DNA from: Symbiodinium natans
Lineage: Eukaryota > Sar > Dinophyceae > Suessiales > Symbiodiniaceae
Direction: 5' to 3'
Length of the DNA stretch: 64,000 nt
Assembly (NCBI GenBank): GCA_905221605.1
Contig: CAJNDS010001990.1
Coordinates: 252,001 to 316,000, forward strand
In this document: piece after piece, positions 10,029-19,000 of the stretch
How positions within the stretch are numbered: the stretch's first letter is position 1
Layout: each line of letters begins with the position of its first letter
Translations under genes and position numbers: made by a program
The notes under the pieces: model-generated
The model's database searches: none
The model's input: the letters and a program-made list of their open reading frames with translations, nothing else
Told to the model about the DNA's origin: nothing

Positions 10029-10112
10029 TTAAACCCTAAACCCTAAACCCTAAACCCTAAACCCTAAACCCTAAACCCTAAACCCTAAACCCTAAACCCT
10101 AAACCCTAAACC
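10029..10112. repeat. Interstitial telomere array, CCCTAAA strand
   Basis: Twelve perfect CCCTAAA copies, a pure array with no variants. Confidence 0.95.
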
Positions 10113-10187
10113 GAAAACAAGGTGGGAATCGGCAACTTCCAACCCTGGCTTGGTCGTTATACGATATCTCTGAGGCTCCAACTTCCT

Positions 10188-10318
10188 AGGTAGGATAAGG
10201 GTGACCCTTAAAAGGGAACCCCTTCTGTACCCTCTTCTGGCTCTCTTAAACAGGGACCTTATTCAGAGGGTCTATATCCCCAAGGGTCCCCCGAATCCTA
10301 TCCCCTACAACTAAGGAG
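10188..10318. mobile_element. TIR element, family H copy 1
   Basis: Arms TAGGATAAGGGTGACCCTT and AAGGGTCCCCCGAATCCTAT are inverted repeats. The middle (CCTCTTCTGGCTCTCTTAAA, then CAGGGACCTTATTCAGAGGG) is almost identical to the copy at 46652-46785, so the two are recent relatives. Confidence 0.75.
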
Positions 10319-10394
10319 GTTGGGCTGAGGACTTCAATACCGTGAATACGAGGCCCTAGGCCCTAGGCCACTGTGCAAAACCTCTGCTCTTGAG

Positions 10395-10470
10395 TTCCCC
10401 CTTATACTAGCAGTCCTTGATAGTACCCCCTATGATAATCCCTATCAAGGACTGCTAGTATAAGAGGGAA
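10395..10470. mobile_element. TIR element, family D, near-perfect hairpin
   Basis: Arms of 29 bp with one mismatch: left TTCCCCCTTATACTAGCAGT..., right the complement through GGACTGCTAGTATAAGAGGG. The loop is about 18 bp. Other copies: 13866-13930 (one arm decayed), 27808-27900, 60912-60967 and 61655-61750 (inside a NAMPT intron). Confidence 0.85.
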
Positions 10471-11090
10471 CATCCCAACCTATGGCCCCAGAGGCTGAGT
10501 CCTATTTTTGAGGACCCGGAGGCCCTTGTTCTCTAGTCATCCCATCCTCAGAACCTCACGATTCCTCACTACACTATGCAGGAAATTCTGCAAATCGCCA
10601 TGACCCAGGAAACTTACGCAGGAAGTTTTCAGAGCATATTTTATCGTCTCCAGATTTCTTTTCATTTGGGACCTTCATTTTTTCCCGGAATGCGTAGCAG
10701 AAGGGTTTCAAGTTTTCATCATCTTCCTTGGGAGCCACATGAACCTAAGATGGTGGGTCATACACTCTATACTACTACAATTGATATATTTTAAGGTCAT
10801 ATAGTGTGTTCTCTGAATTAATTCACAATTTGGGTCGCTTTTTGCGTACCCTCAATAAGAGGGCCGCCTAATAAGGAACCCAAAAGGGACCACAATTAAG
10901 AGAAATCACTGTATTAAACACAAACCCGTTTAGGGGGTTCATCTGGTCCCCAAGTTTGGGATATTTCAGGGGTATCGGTATGGTCCCTATGTACCTAAGA
11001 AGCCCCTGCATAACCCTTAAAGAACCCCTAAGGTCCCTCTGGTCCCTAATAAGGGTCCCTCCTTCAGTCCCTTGAGATTGTTAACCAGTT
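10471..11090. other. Remnants of TIR families B and I, no gene
   Basis: Contains B-type motifs (GCCACATGAACCTAAG near 10733; GTTCATCTGGTCCCCAAG near 10937) and I-type motifs (GTACCTAAGAAGCCCCTGCA, GGGTCCCTCCTTCAGTCCC). Short open frames only. Confidence 0.45.
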
Positions 11091-11173
11091 ATAACTGTAC
11101 TTGGACTACCCCCCCCACTTATAAGCCCCTTAAGTGCCCGAATATGGTTGGAAGTACCATGAACCTCCAAGCA
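11091..11173. mobile_element. TIR element, family E (uninterrupted copy)
   Basis: GTTAACCAGTTATAACTGTA on the left and GGTTGGAAGTACCATGAACC TCCAAG on the right, with CCACTTATAAGCCCC and TTAAGTGCCCGAATATGG in the middle. It serves as the reference for the copies at 47348-47501 and 48488-48662, which carry telomere arrays inside. Confidence 0.65.
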
Positions 11174-11177
11174 GGGT

Positions 11178-11320
11178 TTTGGGGTTTAGGGGTTTAGGGG
11201 TTAGGGGTTTAGGGGTTTAGGGGTTTAGGGGTTTAGGGGTTTAGGGGTTTAGGGGTTTAGGGGTTTAGGGGTTTAGGGGTTTAGGGGTTTAGGGGTTTAG
11301 GGGTTTAGGGTTTAGGGTTT
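11178..11320. repeat. Variant telomere array of the octamer TTTAGGGG
   Basis: About 17 tandem copies of TTTAGGGG (eight bases) rather than TTTAGGG. The register is clean, with only a short heptamer stretch at the end, so this is a homogenised variant array. CCCCTAAA-type variants also occur at 12893-13040. Confidence 0.9.
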
Positions 11321-11420
11321 TGACGTTTTTTTACATGTTGACCCGCTGGCGAGCAAAAGGTGGCGGGAGCAGCTTGGAGCCCCACCTGGGTCCAGGCCGC
11401 GCTGAAGGGGGTTCACGGAT

Positions 11421-11596
11421 TAGGGTTTAGGGTTTAGGGTCTAGGGCTAGGTTTAGGGTTTAGGGTTTAGGGTTTAGGGTTTAGGGTTTAGGGTTTAGGG
11501 TTTAGGGTTTAGGGTTTAGGGTTTAGGGTTTAGGGTCTAGGGCTAGGTTTAGGGTTTAGGGTTTAGGGTTTCGGGTTTAGGGTTTAGGGTTCATTG
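11421..11596. repeat. Interstitial telomere array, TTTAGGG strand, with internal duplication
   Basis: About 22 heptamers. The segment GGGTCTAGGGCTAGGTTTAG occurs twice (about 11437 and 11531), so a block of the array was duplicated. Confidence 0.9.
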
Positions 11597-12645
11597 GAAT
11601 TGTATAGGGTTCGGGTCCCAAAAGTTTTGATCGAAAGTTCTGGGCGAATGTCTTGTGCGTGTTTCGGGGCGGGTTTTGTCTCTTGCGTTGAGCCGTTGGC
11701 TCCCCAGTTACCACTATTTGCTTAAGAACCCCAAAAGAATGAAACATAGTAATCCCTATATTGACCTTGATAAGGAAGAACATCTTAATTGTTTTGAGGT
11801 TCGTCGGCAAGTAGTAGGTTAAGGGTCTAGGGTTTAGGGTTTCAGGTTGAGGGTCTCCACGGCCTGGGCTTGGGGTGTGGGCTGCGAGTGCCTCCTATGT
11901 GGGGTTCCAGTTCTCAGGATCTTGAGGGTTTAGGGTACAGGGTTTAGGTTTAGGGCACAGGGTTTAGGGTTTAGGGTTCAGGGTACAGGGTTTAGGGTTT
12001 AGGGCAAGTCTTTTGCTTTTTGGGTTTCCTTAAAGCTTTACTAACTGTTGTGGTGGTTTAAAGGGCAGGTTTCTGTTGGTTCGTTTTGTTGGAGAGGGGG
12101 GTTTAGGGTCGCAGAATCAGGGGATGGGGGGGCTTGCCGATTTCCGACCTTGACATTCAGCATGCAGGAGTCGGGTTCTGAGGGTTGTGCCTTGATCCCC
12201 CCAGAGCAGACACTGCTTTCTGCAGACCGTTGCTATTCAGATGGGCAGTTGGTTCAGGGTTTAAGGCTTCAGGTTTAGGGTTTAGGGTCTCCAGAGCATG
12301 ATTTCTTGGCAATATCCTCTCAGCACTTGTTTCTGGTGCAGCAGCTCATCCCATCAGCAGTGTGTCAGAGTCGGAGAGAAGGGACACTCCGGAAAACAAA
12401 GGTAACTCTGGGACCAAAACGTCCCCGAAAATTGTGGCCATACAACTTATCCTACTATATTGAGGTATATGAACCCGAAACCCCAATAAATCCTTTGGCC
12501 CCCAAAAACAAACTCATGACTCATGGCGATGGCCAGCATGCGGCGCTTGCTTTGGTGGCTCTGCGCCGCTTCCTGGTGGCCTGTAGGGGCTCAGCTGGAG
12601 CGCTGTCAGGCTACGGTGGCTCACTGCGTCTAGGATCCCAAACAG
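11597..12645. other. Unique and degenerate telomeric sequence
   Basis: Holds a C-family TIR fragment (11705-11800, ACTATTTGCTTAAGAACCCC) and degenerate heptamers with TACAGGG variants (11820-12005). Open frames at 12048-12278 and 12306-12692 are not protein-like enough to call. Confidence 0.45.
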
Positions 12646-12743
12646 CTGGCTGGCTCTTCGTAGGGAATGAGGGAATGAGGGCCCCTATATAAGCCCTTAA
12701 AGGGTATATTATATATCGGGCCCTAATCCGTACTAAGAAACAG
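12646..12743. mobile_element. TIR element, family A copy 3
   Basis: Left arm CTGGCTGGCTCTTCGTAGGG, right arm the complement of CTGTTTCTTAGTACGGATTA. The inner arms GAGGGCCCCTATATA and TATATCGGGCCCT also pair. Confidence 0.7.
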
Positions 12744-12892
12744 GGGGACAGTCGTACCCCTTTTCCTCCTTTGTCTTGCGCTGAGTAAACCCTAAGCATC
12801 CCAAGGGCCCTGAACCCAGACCCTCAACAAGCAAACAAACGAATCGCAGTCGTTTCCTTCTGTTTTCTCCCTGGCTCCTTGGGAACACCTCC

Positions 12893-13040
12893 CTAAACCC
12901 TAAACCCCTAAACCCCTAAACCCTAAACCCTAAACCCCCCTAACCCCTAAACCCCTAAACCCTAAACCCCTAAACCCTAAACCCCCCTAAATCCTAAACC
13001 CTAAACCCTAAACCCCTAATCCCTAGGCCCTAAACCGTTA
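12893..13040. repeat. Mixed CCCTAAA / CCCCTAAA array
   Basis: Alternating heptamers and octamers, degenerating at the right end. A G-run follows at 13129-13150, a short pure array at 13153-13182, and degenerate TTTAGGGG sequence to about 13320. Confidence 0.85.
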
Positions 13041-13339
13041 ACCCCCTATAAGCCCGAAACCCAGGCATTGTGGGGCATGTCCGGAGCTTTACTCAGAGAG
13101 ACTTGGGCTTGTGGATGTGGATGTGGAGGGGGGGGGGGGGGAAGGGGGGGCCTTGATAGCCCCAAACCCTAAACCCTAAACCCTAAACCCGATTCTGGGC
13201 AATGTTTTAGTGAGGTTTAGGGTTTAGGGGGGTAGGCGGTTTTCGGGGTTAGGGTTTCAAGGGGGTTGGGAGTTTAGGGGTTTAGAGCTTAGGGGTTTAG
13301 TGCTGCAATTCCTGCGGCTCATAAACAATGGAAGAAGAT

Positions 13340-13620
13340 TAAGGGAGGGGGATTCCTAGGGCTCCCTAAGCTTCCCTAAGGTTCCGCAAGGGCTCAGGGG
13401 TTTAGGGTTTAGGGTTTGGGGTTTAGGGTTGAGGGTTTCGGGTTGCCTAAGGTTCCCTAAGGTTCCCTAAGGTTTTGAGAGGTTCCCTAAGGTTCCCTAA
13501 GGTTCCCTAAGGTTCCCTAAGGTTCCCTAAGGTTCCCTAAGGTTCCCTAAGGTTCCCTAAGGTTCCCTAAGGTTTTCTAGGTTCCTACGCCCCATCAACC
13601 CCTTCTCCCTTAAGAACCTG
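13340..13620. mobile_element. Family J element containing a 10-bp minisatellite
   Basis: J-type ends (GGGAGGGGGATTC...; CCCTTCTCCCTTAAGAACCT) flank about 11 in-register copies of GGTTCCCTAA (13441-13570). The 10-mer resembles the GGAACCTTAGGG motif in other J copies, so the minisatellite probably grew from within the element. A TTTAGGG stretch is embedded at 13397-13440. Confidence 0.65.
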
Positions 13621-13638
13621 ATAAGGAGGGGTCTACAG

Positions 13639-13734
13639 CTCCATCTACCAGACCCTCGTGTCCCGAGCTTCGCCAGTGGAGTGTGCTCGCTTCTTCTACG
13701 TCCTTGGCATGTCCTCGGTGCCTTTTCCGCTTAC
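13639..13734 (+). CDS. Exon-like island, possible 5' exon of the next gene
   Basis: Follows GTCTACAG and reads SIYQTLVSRASPVECARFFY then VLGMSSVPFPL. Third positions are G+C-rich. It ends at a GTTAGGGGGG donor-like site that runs straight into TTTAGGG heptamers. It may belong to the glycosyltransferase-like gene downstream, but the phase does not join directly to the exon at 14757, so another exon would lie between. Confidence 0.45.
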
Positions 13735-13782
13735 GTTAGGGGGGTTTAGGGTTTAGGGTTTCGGGTTCAGGGTTTCGGGTTC

Positions 13783-13810
13783 GCCCCCCCCCCCCCCCCC
13801 CCCCCCCCCC
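13783..13810. repeat. Poly-C run
   Basis: 28 consecutive C after GTTTCGGGTTCG. Similar long C or G runs lie at 43231-43257, about 44900-44932, about 59623-59641 and about 61077-61100. Lengths may be inexact. Confidence 0.8.
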
Positions 13811-13865
13811 GCTTTTTTGGGTTTAGGCTTTGCTCTGCCTATAATTACACCCTTAACTTTGGATG

Positions 13866-14085
13866 TTCCCCCTTATACTAACAGTCCTTATTCGGGATTA
13901 AAATAGGGGGTACTATAATCCCTATTCCATACGCCCTGCTCCCTCATGTTTTCCCCAGGGCTACTGTGCTTGGTAGCCTACTGGTACCCTTCTCCCTCTT
14001 TTTGTTTCAATGTTCCCTTTTAAAGTAGCCAACCCAAAAAAGGGTGCCCTTATTTTAATATGGCTACTGGGCTACCAAGTGGCAA
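13866..14085. mobile_element. Family D remnant followed by family G element
   Basis: 13866-13930 has the D signature CCCCCTTATACTAACAGTCC TTATT and ACTATAATCCCTATT without the closing arm. 13986-14085 is a G element (TTGTTTCAATGTTCCC, AAAGTAGCCAACCC, AGGGTGCCCTTATTTTAATA, TGGCTACTGGGCTACCA). The rest of 13750-14360 shows no gene. Confidence 0.55.
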
Positions 14086-14359
14086 CTCAGGAGTCTGATA
14101 CCTCCAAGGGTGGGCTGTACAACTTCGAGGCCGCACTTGAAGCGCAGCCCCGAAATCCCTGCAGAACCCTGAACCCTATAAGGAGCCCCAGGTCCGAAGT
14201 CCTGTACCCCTCCTGCTAAAGTCCTAAAGCCTCGGACCATCCTAAACTCTCCTACCCATAAGGCTCCCGGGGACCCTCCTACGGAGGGAACTGCTAGCTC
14301 CCTAGCAAGGCTTCTGGGGTGTGAGATCCTGGGGTTTGGAGGGTCCATGAGCCTTAGGT

Positions 14360-14753
14360 TAAGCCCGAAACCCCAAACCCTCCTAAACCCTAAACCCTAT
14401 AAAACCCCATAACCCCATAAACCCCATAGAGCCCATAAACTATATAAACCCTAAACCCTGTAACAGCCCTAAACCTCTAAACCCTAAAAACCCCACAAAC
14501 CCCATAAACCCTATATAAACCCTAAACCCTATATAAGCCCTAAAACCCTAAAACCACCATCAACCCCATAAACCCTATATAAACTCCATAAACCCCACAT
14601 TAACCCCACAAGCCCCATAGAAACCTTAAACCCTAAACCCTATAGACCCCCTAAACCCTAAACCCTAAACCCTTAACCCTAAACCCTAAACCTAAACCCT
14701 AAACCCTAAACCCTAAACCCTAAACCCTAAACCCTAAACCCTAAACCCCCTTC
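14360..14753. repeat. Degenerate then regular CCCTAAA array
   Basis: The left part is loose (CCCCATAAACC, CCCTATATAAACC). The right part (14640-14750) is regular CCCTAAA. It ends just before the exon beginning at about 14757. Confidence 0.85.
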
Positions 14754-14756
14754 GAG

Positions 14757-15730
14757 GCCGAGTCCCTCAGAAGCGCTTGGGAGCTGATGCCACCCTCGGA
14801 CTTCGTCCTGGATCCACCGAGCCTTTTTGGTTCTTACCGGGGGTTTCGGGTTTAGGGTTTAGGGTTTAGGGTTTAGAGGGTTTAGAGGGTTTAGAGGGTT
14901 CAGAGGGTTCAGAGGGTTTAGAGGGTTTAGAGGGTTTAGAGGGTTTAGATGGTTTAGGGTCTATAGGGTTTAGGGGGAATGGGAGGGTTTCGGGCTTGAG
15001 TTGTTTGAGTCGAGGAATGGATCTCTGTGGCAACATACCCCCTTCTAATCCCCCCACAGTTTTTATGGTCAGGTCTCCAAACCCAATTCCTTTTTGGGAT
15101 CCCAAACCCTAAACCCCAAACCCTAAACCCGAAACCCTAAGCCCTAAACCCTAAACCCCAAACCCTAAACCCTAAACCCAGGATTCCCCGAGCCAAGCGG
15201 AACGCCTCCTTCCACCACCCTGGCTGCCTTTTCCAATGCGTGCACATGTTTGACAAGGTCCGGCAGTGCTATCGGTTCCTCGCAATACGCTTTGAAGCCC
15301 AAAGGTTTAGAGCGTTTAGGGTCTTAGGGTTTTAGGGTTCTAGGGTTCTATGGTTTAGGGGTAAGAGTTTGTGGCGCTGGACGCAATTACGGTATCAACA
15401 CGTGGTGGGGCTCACGTAGGTATGGTAGTCCCCAAAGCGTTCATCACCCACTTCCGCCCCTCAAACCCATTAAACCCCAAGCCCCATGTACCGTAACCCG
15501 CCTAAACCTTAGCCCCTACATAAAATTACCCTATACCCACCAACGAATCCCAAAGCCACATAGTTGCCCCATACCCTGCAACATAACACCCGAAAGGCTA
15601 TAAAGCGCCGAGGTTGGTGCAGAAGTTTGAGACAGAGGCCGGCCATAGCTTCTCCTGGATTGTCCGCAGCCGGCCCGATCTTCTGTGGCACGCCGACAAG
15701 ACGCACCTGGGTTATCCATTCACAACCCAG
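14757..15730 (+). CDS. Glycosyltransferase-like gene, three consecutive internal exons
   Basis: Exons 14757-14842, 15182-15274 and 15613 to about 15725 join in frame. The first reads ESLRSAWELMPPSDFVLDPP; the second ASFHHPGCLFQCVHMF then DKVRQCYR; the third VQKFETEAGHSFSWIV then RSRPDLLWHADKTHLGYP. The series FHHPGxxFQ, CYxxVxxFE and FSWIVRSRPDLLW resembles an algal/protist family of putative glycosyltransferases with a YxWVxRxRPDL core; this is from memory of the family, so function is an inference. The first intron (14843-15181) is bounded by telomere heptamers on both sides; the second (15275-15612) also begins with degenerate TTTAGGG. Start, earlier exons and the 3' end are not resolved; the last exon runs into a TATACATA microsatellite. 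Confidence 0.6.
14843..15181 (+). other. Telomere-ended intron (339 nt, GT-AG)
   Basis: Starts GTTTCGGGTTTAGGG and ends CCCTAAACCCTAAACCCAG, so the 3' splice site is a modified heptamer and the 5' site is followed at once by heptamers. It joins GG|G in frame between two exons of one family-like protein. TTTAGGG variants (TTTAGAGGG) fill 14848-14975; the centre (14990-15100) is unique. Confidence 0.65.
15275..15612 (+). other. Intron with heptamer-derived 5' part (338 nt, GT-AG)
   Basis: Begins GTTCCTCGC within 30 nt of degenerate TTTAGGG repeats (15303-15360). It ends AAAGCGCCGAG before exon GTTGGTG. GTT is repeated at both borders. Confidence 0.55.
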
Positions 15731-15739
15731 GTTGCTCCC

Positions 15740-15845
15740 TATACATACATATACATATACGTAGATACAGCTTTTCATGAGTAGATTTAATGTATACACA
15801 TATATAGATCTATATATATATATATATGTATCTATATATATATGA
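15740..15845. repeat. TA / TATACA microsatellite
   Basis: CATACATATACATATACG, then TATATATATATATATGTATC. It marks the border between the telomere-rich region and the satellite region. 15846-16080 is unique without a recognised gene. Confidence 0.9.
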
Positions 15846-16079
15846 GCCCGCCGCCTTTAGGGTCTATTTAGCTTTGGGTTTTTCTTATTGCTTTAAAAGA
15901 GCGAATATAAACATCGTAATACAAAAATACATATTTACACCTACATATGGCACGCAAATCTCATGCCCAGCGGTTCTAGGCCTAGCCGCACGCCATTACG
16001 AACTGCGAATTTCTGGTTATTCTTATTTTCATTTGTTTCTCTTTGCTGTCTGTGTATGCGTGTTCTTTTTTCAGCCTGC

Positions 16080-19000
16080 GTGAAAAAGTCGCTGTTTGGC
16101 TGCGGCAGAAGGGAAAGAGAAGTGAGAGAGGAGAGACAACAAGGAGGCCATTTTGATTTTCTGGAAGGGTATTGAAAAGAAAAGAAAAGACAAGAAACAA
16201 GGAGACGGATGGCACTCTTCTTTATCTATCATCTCTCCCTTCCTTGCCTCTCCCGTTTCCCTCTATAATTCAAAAGACAAGACTTTTTTTGGTCTTCGCA
16301 GATCTCTCTCCTCTTCAGGAAGCCCCCTTGCCCGTATTTTGCTTGCTTTCTGAAACGACAAGGAAAACAACACATAGAAAGAGAGGAAAGGGAATGAAAC
16401 AATAGGCAGTGGAGCTCTTCAGTGTCTTTCCCTATCTCTTTTCTTCTTTTTCTTTTTCATTCAATAAGGAAAAGAAGCTTCCTTTTGTGTGTTTTTGAAA
16501 TTCAAAGAGAACAGGAGACGGGAAGGGAGAGAGAAAGGAGAGAGGAGAGATCAAAAGGAATGCAATTTTAATGGGAAGAGCAATGAAAAGAATGGAAGAG
16601 AAATGAAGACAGGAGAGGGAGGTGCAAAATCAGGCTAAGAGAAGATGGTGCTCGTTTTCATCTTTCTTCTCTTGTTCTTTTCCCTGTCAAATAGAAAACA
16701 AAAGGAAGAACAATGAACATGCAAAGGAACCCGTTTTCTTTTTCCATTTGGGAACAAGGAAAGAACAGAGGCGATAGGGCGAGAGGAGGGATTTGCTGAA
16801 GCATGGGGAGGGTCTACGGACAAGGAGCCAACCCCGCTCAGTTTCCCCATCCATTGAAACAGGAAAAGAAAGGAACAGGGCCTCCATTCCCCTCTTGTTC
16901 TTCCTTTCTTGTGTTTTTGTCATATCAAGGGGAACAGGAGAAGAGAAGGGAGAGAGAAGAAGAGAGGAGAGACAACAAGGATTGCATTTGTACTGGGAAG
17001 AGCAAAGAAAAGAATAGAAGAGAGATGAATAAAGGAGAGGGAGAGACAAAATAAGGCGCAGAGAAGATGGCACTCTTCTTTATCTATCCTCTCCCCCTTA
17101 TCTCTCCCTGCCCTCTTTCTTTTCGAAATAAGAAAACAAAAAGGAAGAACTATGAGAAGGAGAAGGGGACGGAAAGGAACGGAAAGGATAGGCCGATAGG
17201 AGGGGTATGATGAAGTATGGCAAGGTCCACGCGCCAGGAGTCACCCTCTGCTTACCCTTCCACTGCCTTATCATACAAGTTCCTTTCTTGCGCTGTATCA
17301 GTTGAAAGGAAACAGAAGGAGAAAAGGGAAAGGGAAGTGAGAGAGGAGAGATGACTTGGACGGCATTTTTCTGGAAGCGCAACTGTACCGGAATGTGGCC
17401 ACAACAAGCAGGCCAGGGAGGCTCAGGCGGGGCAACTGTAGCGGAATGTGGCCACAACAAGCAGGCCAGGGACTCTCCCCAATTAGAAAAAAACCAATCT
17501 TGCTCTTCGCAGATAGATAAGTGCCCTTCTTCCACTTCAGGAAATCGCCTTTCCCAAATTTTGCTTTTTGAAGCGAATAAGAAAAACAACAGATAAGAGG
17601 ACAGGGAATGACTAGGTAAAGAGAGGGGCTCTTCAATTGTGCGTTACTTTTCCTTCTTGGGGGATGTCCTTTTTTTCTCCCTTGAAGATGCAGAAAACTA
17701 TCAAAAGGAACACCCGTTCCATCGCCCATTTACTCTTCAATTCCCTTCCTTATCTCCTATGCTTTTTTCTTTAGTCATTGCAACAGGAGAAGACAGGAGA
17801 AGGGCCTCCATTCCCCTCTTGTTCTTCCTTTCTTGTGTTTTTGTCATATAAAGGGGAACAGGAGAAAGAGAAGGAGAGAGGAGCGATGAAAGGAACACAC
17901 TTTTAATGGGAAGAGCCAAGAAAAGAATGGAAGAGAGATGAATAAAGGAGAGGGAGAGACAAAACAAGTTGCAAAGAAGATGGCGCTCTTCTTAATCCAT
18001 CCCCTCTCCCTTATCTCTCCCTTCCCTTTTTCTTTTCGAAATAAGAAAAACTAAGCAGGAAGAATTATGAAAAGGAGAAGGGTAAGGAAAAGAGCAGAAG
18101 AGATAGGCCGAAAAGAGTGATATGATGAAGTATGGCAAGGTCCACACGCAAGGAGTCACCCTCTGCTTACCCTCCCACTGCCCTTATCATACAAGTTCCT
18201 TTCTTGTGGTTTATCAGCTAAACGGAAACAGAAGGAGAGAAAGGAAAGAGAAGTGAGAGAGGAGAGACAACAAGGAGGTCATTTTAATTTTCTGGAAGGG
18301 TATTGAAAAGAAGAGAAAAGACAAGAAACAAGGAGACGGATGGCACTGATCTTTATCTATCATCTCTCCCTTGCTTGTCTTTCCCTTTTCCCTCTATAAT
18401 GAAAAAAAAGGCGCCCTCTCTCGTCTTCAGGAACCCGTTCACTTTTTCCGTTTGGGAACAAGGAAAAGAACAGAGGCGATAGGGCGAGAGGAAGAATTTG
18501 CTGAAGCATGGGGAGGGTCTACGGGCAAGGAGCCAACCCCGCTCACTTGCCCCATCCATTGTGAAAAGAACAGGGCCTCCATTCCCCTCTTGTTCTTCCT
18601 TTCTTGCGTTTTTGTCATTTCAGGGGGAACAGGAGAAGAGAAGGGAAAGAGAAGGAGCGAGGAGAGATAAAAAGAACACAATTTTAATGGGAAGAGCCAA
18701 GAAAAGAATAGAAGAGAGATGAATAAAGGAGAGGGAGAGACAAAACAAGGCGCAAAGAAGATGGCACTCTTCTTTATCTATCCTCTCTCCCTTATCTTTG
18801 CAAGGAATAGAACAGACAGGAAGCAAGGAGACGGAGTGACAAAACTTGTCGCAAAGCTTTATATATCTCCCTTGTCTCTCCCTAATTAGAAAAAACCAAT
18901 CTTGCTATTCACAGATAGATAGGCGCCCTTCTTCCTCTTCAGGAAATCGCCTTTCCTTTATTTGGCTTTTTGAAGCGAATAAGAAAAACAAGAGATAAGA

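Noticed and set aside
12306-12692. 128-codon plus-strand open frame
   Set aside because: It crosses into a family A TIR element and shows no motif, splice context or convincing composition.
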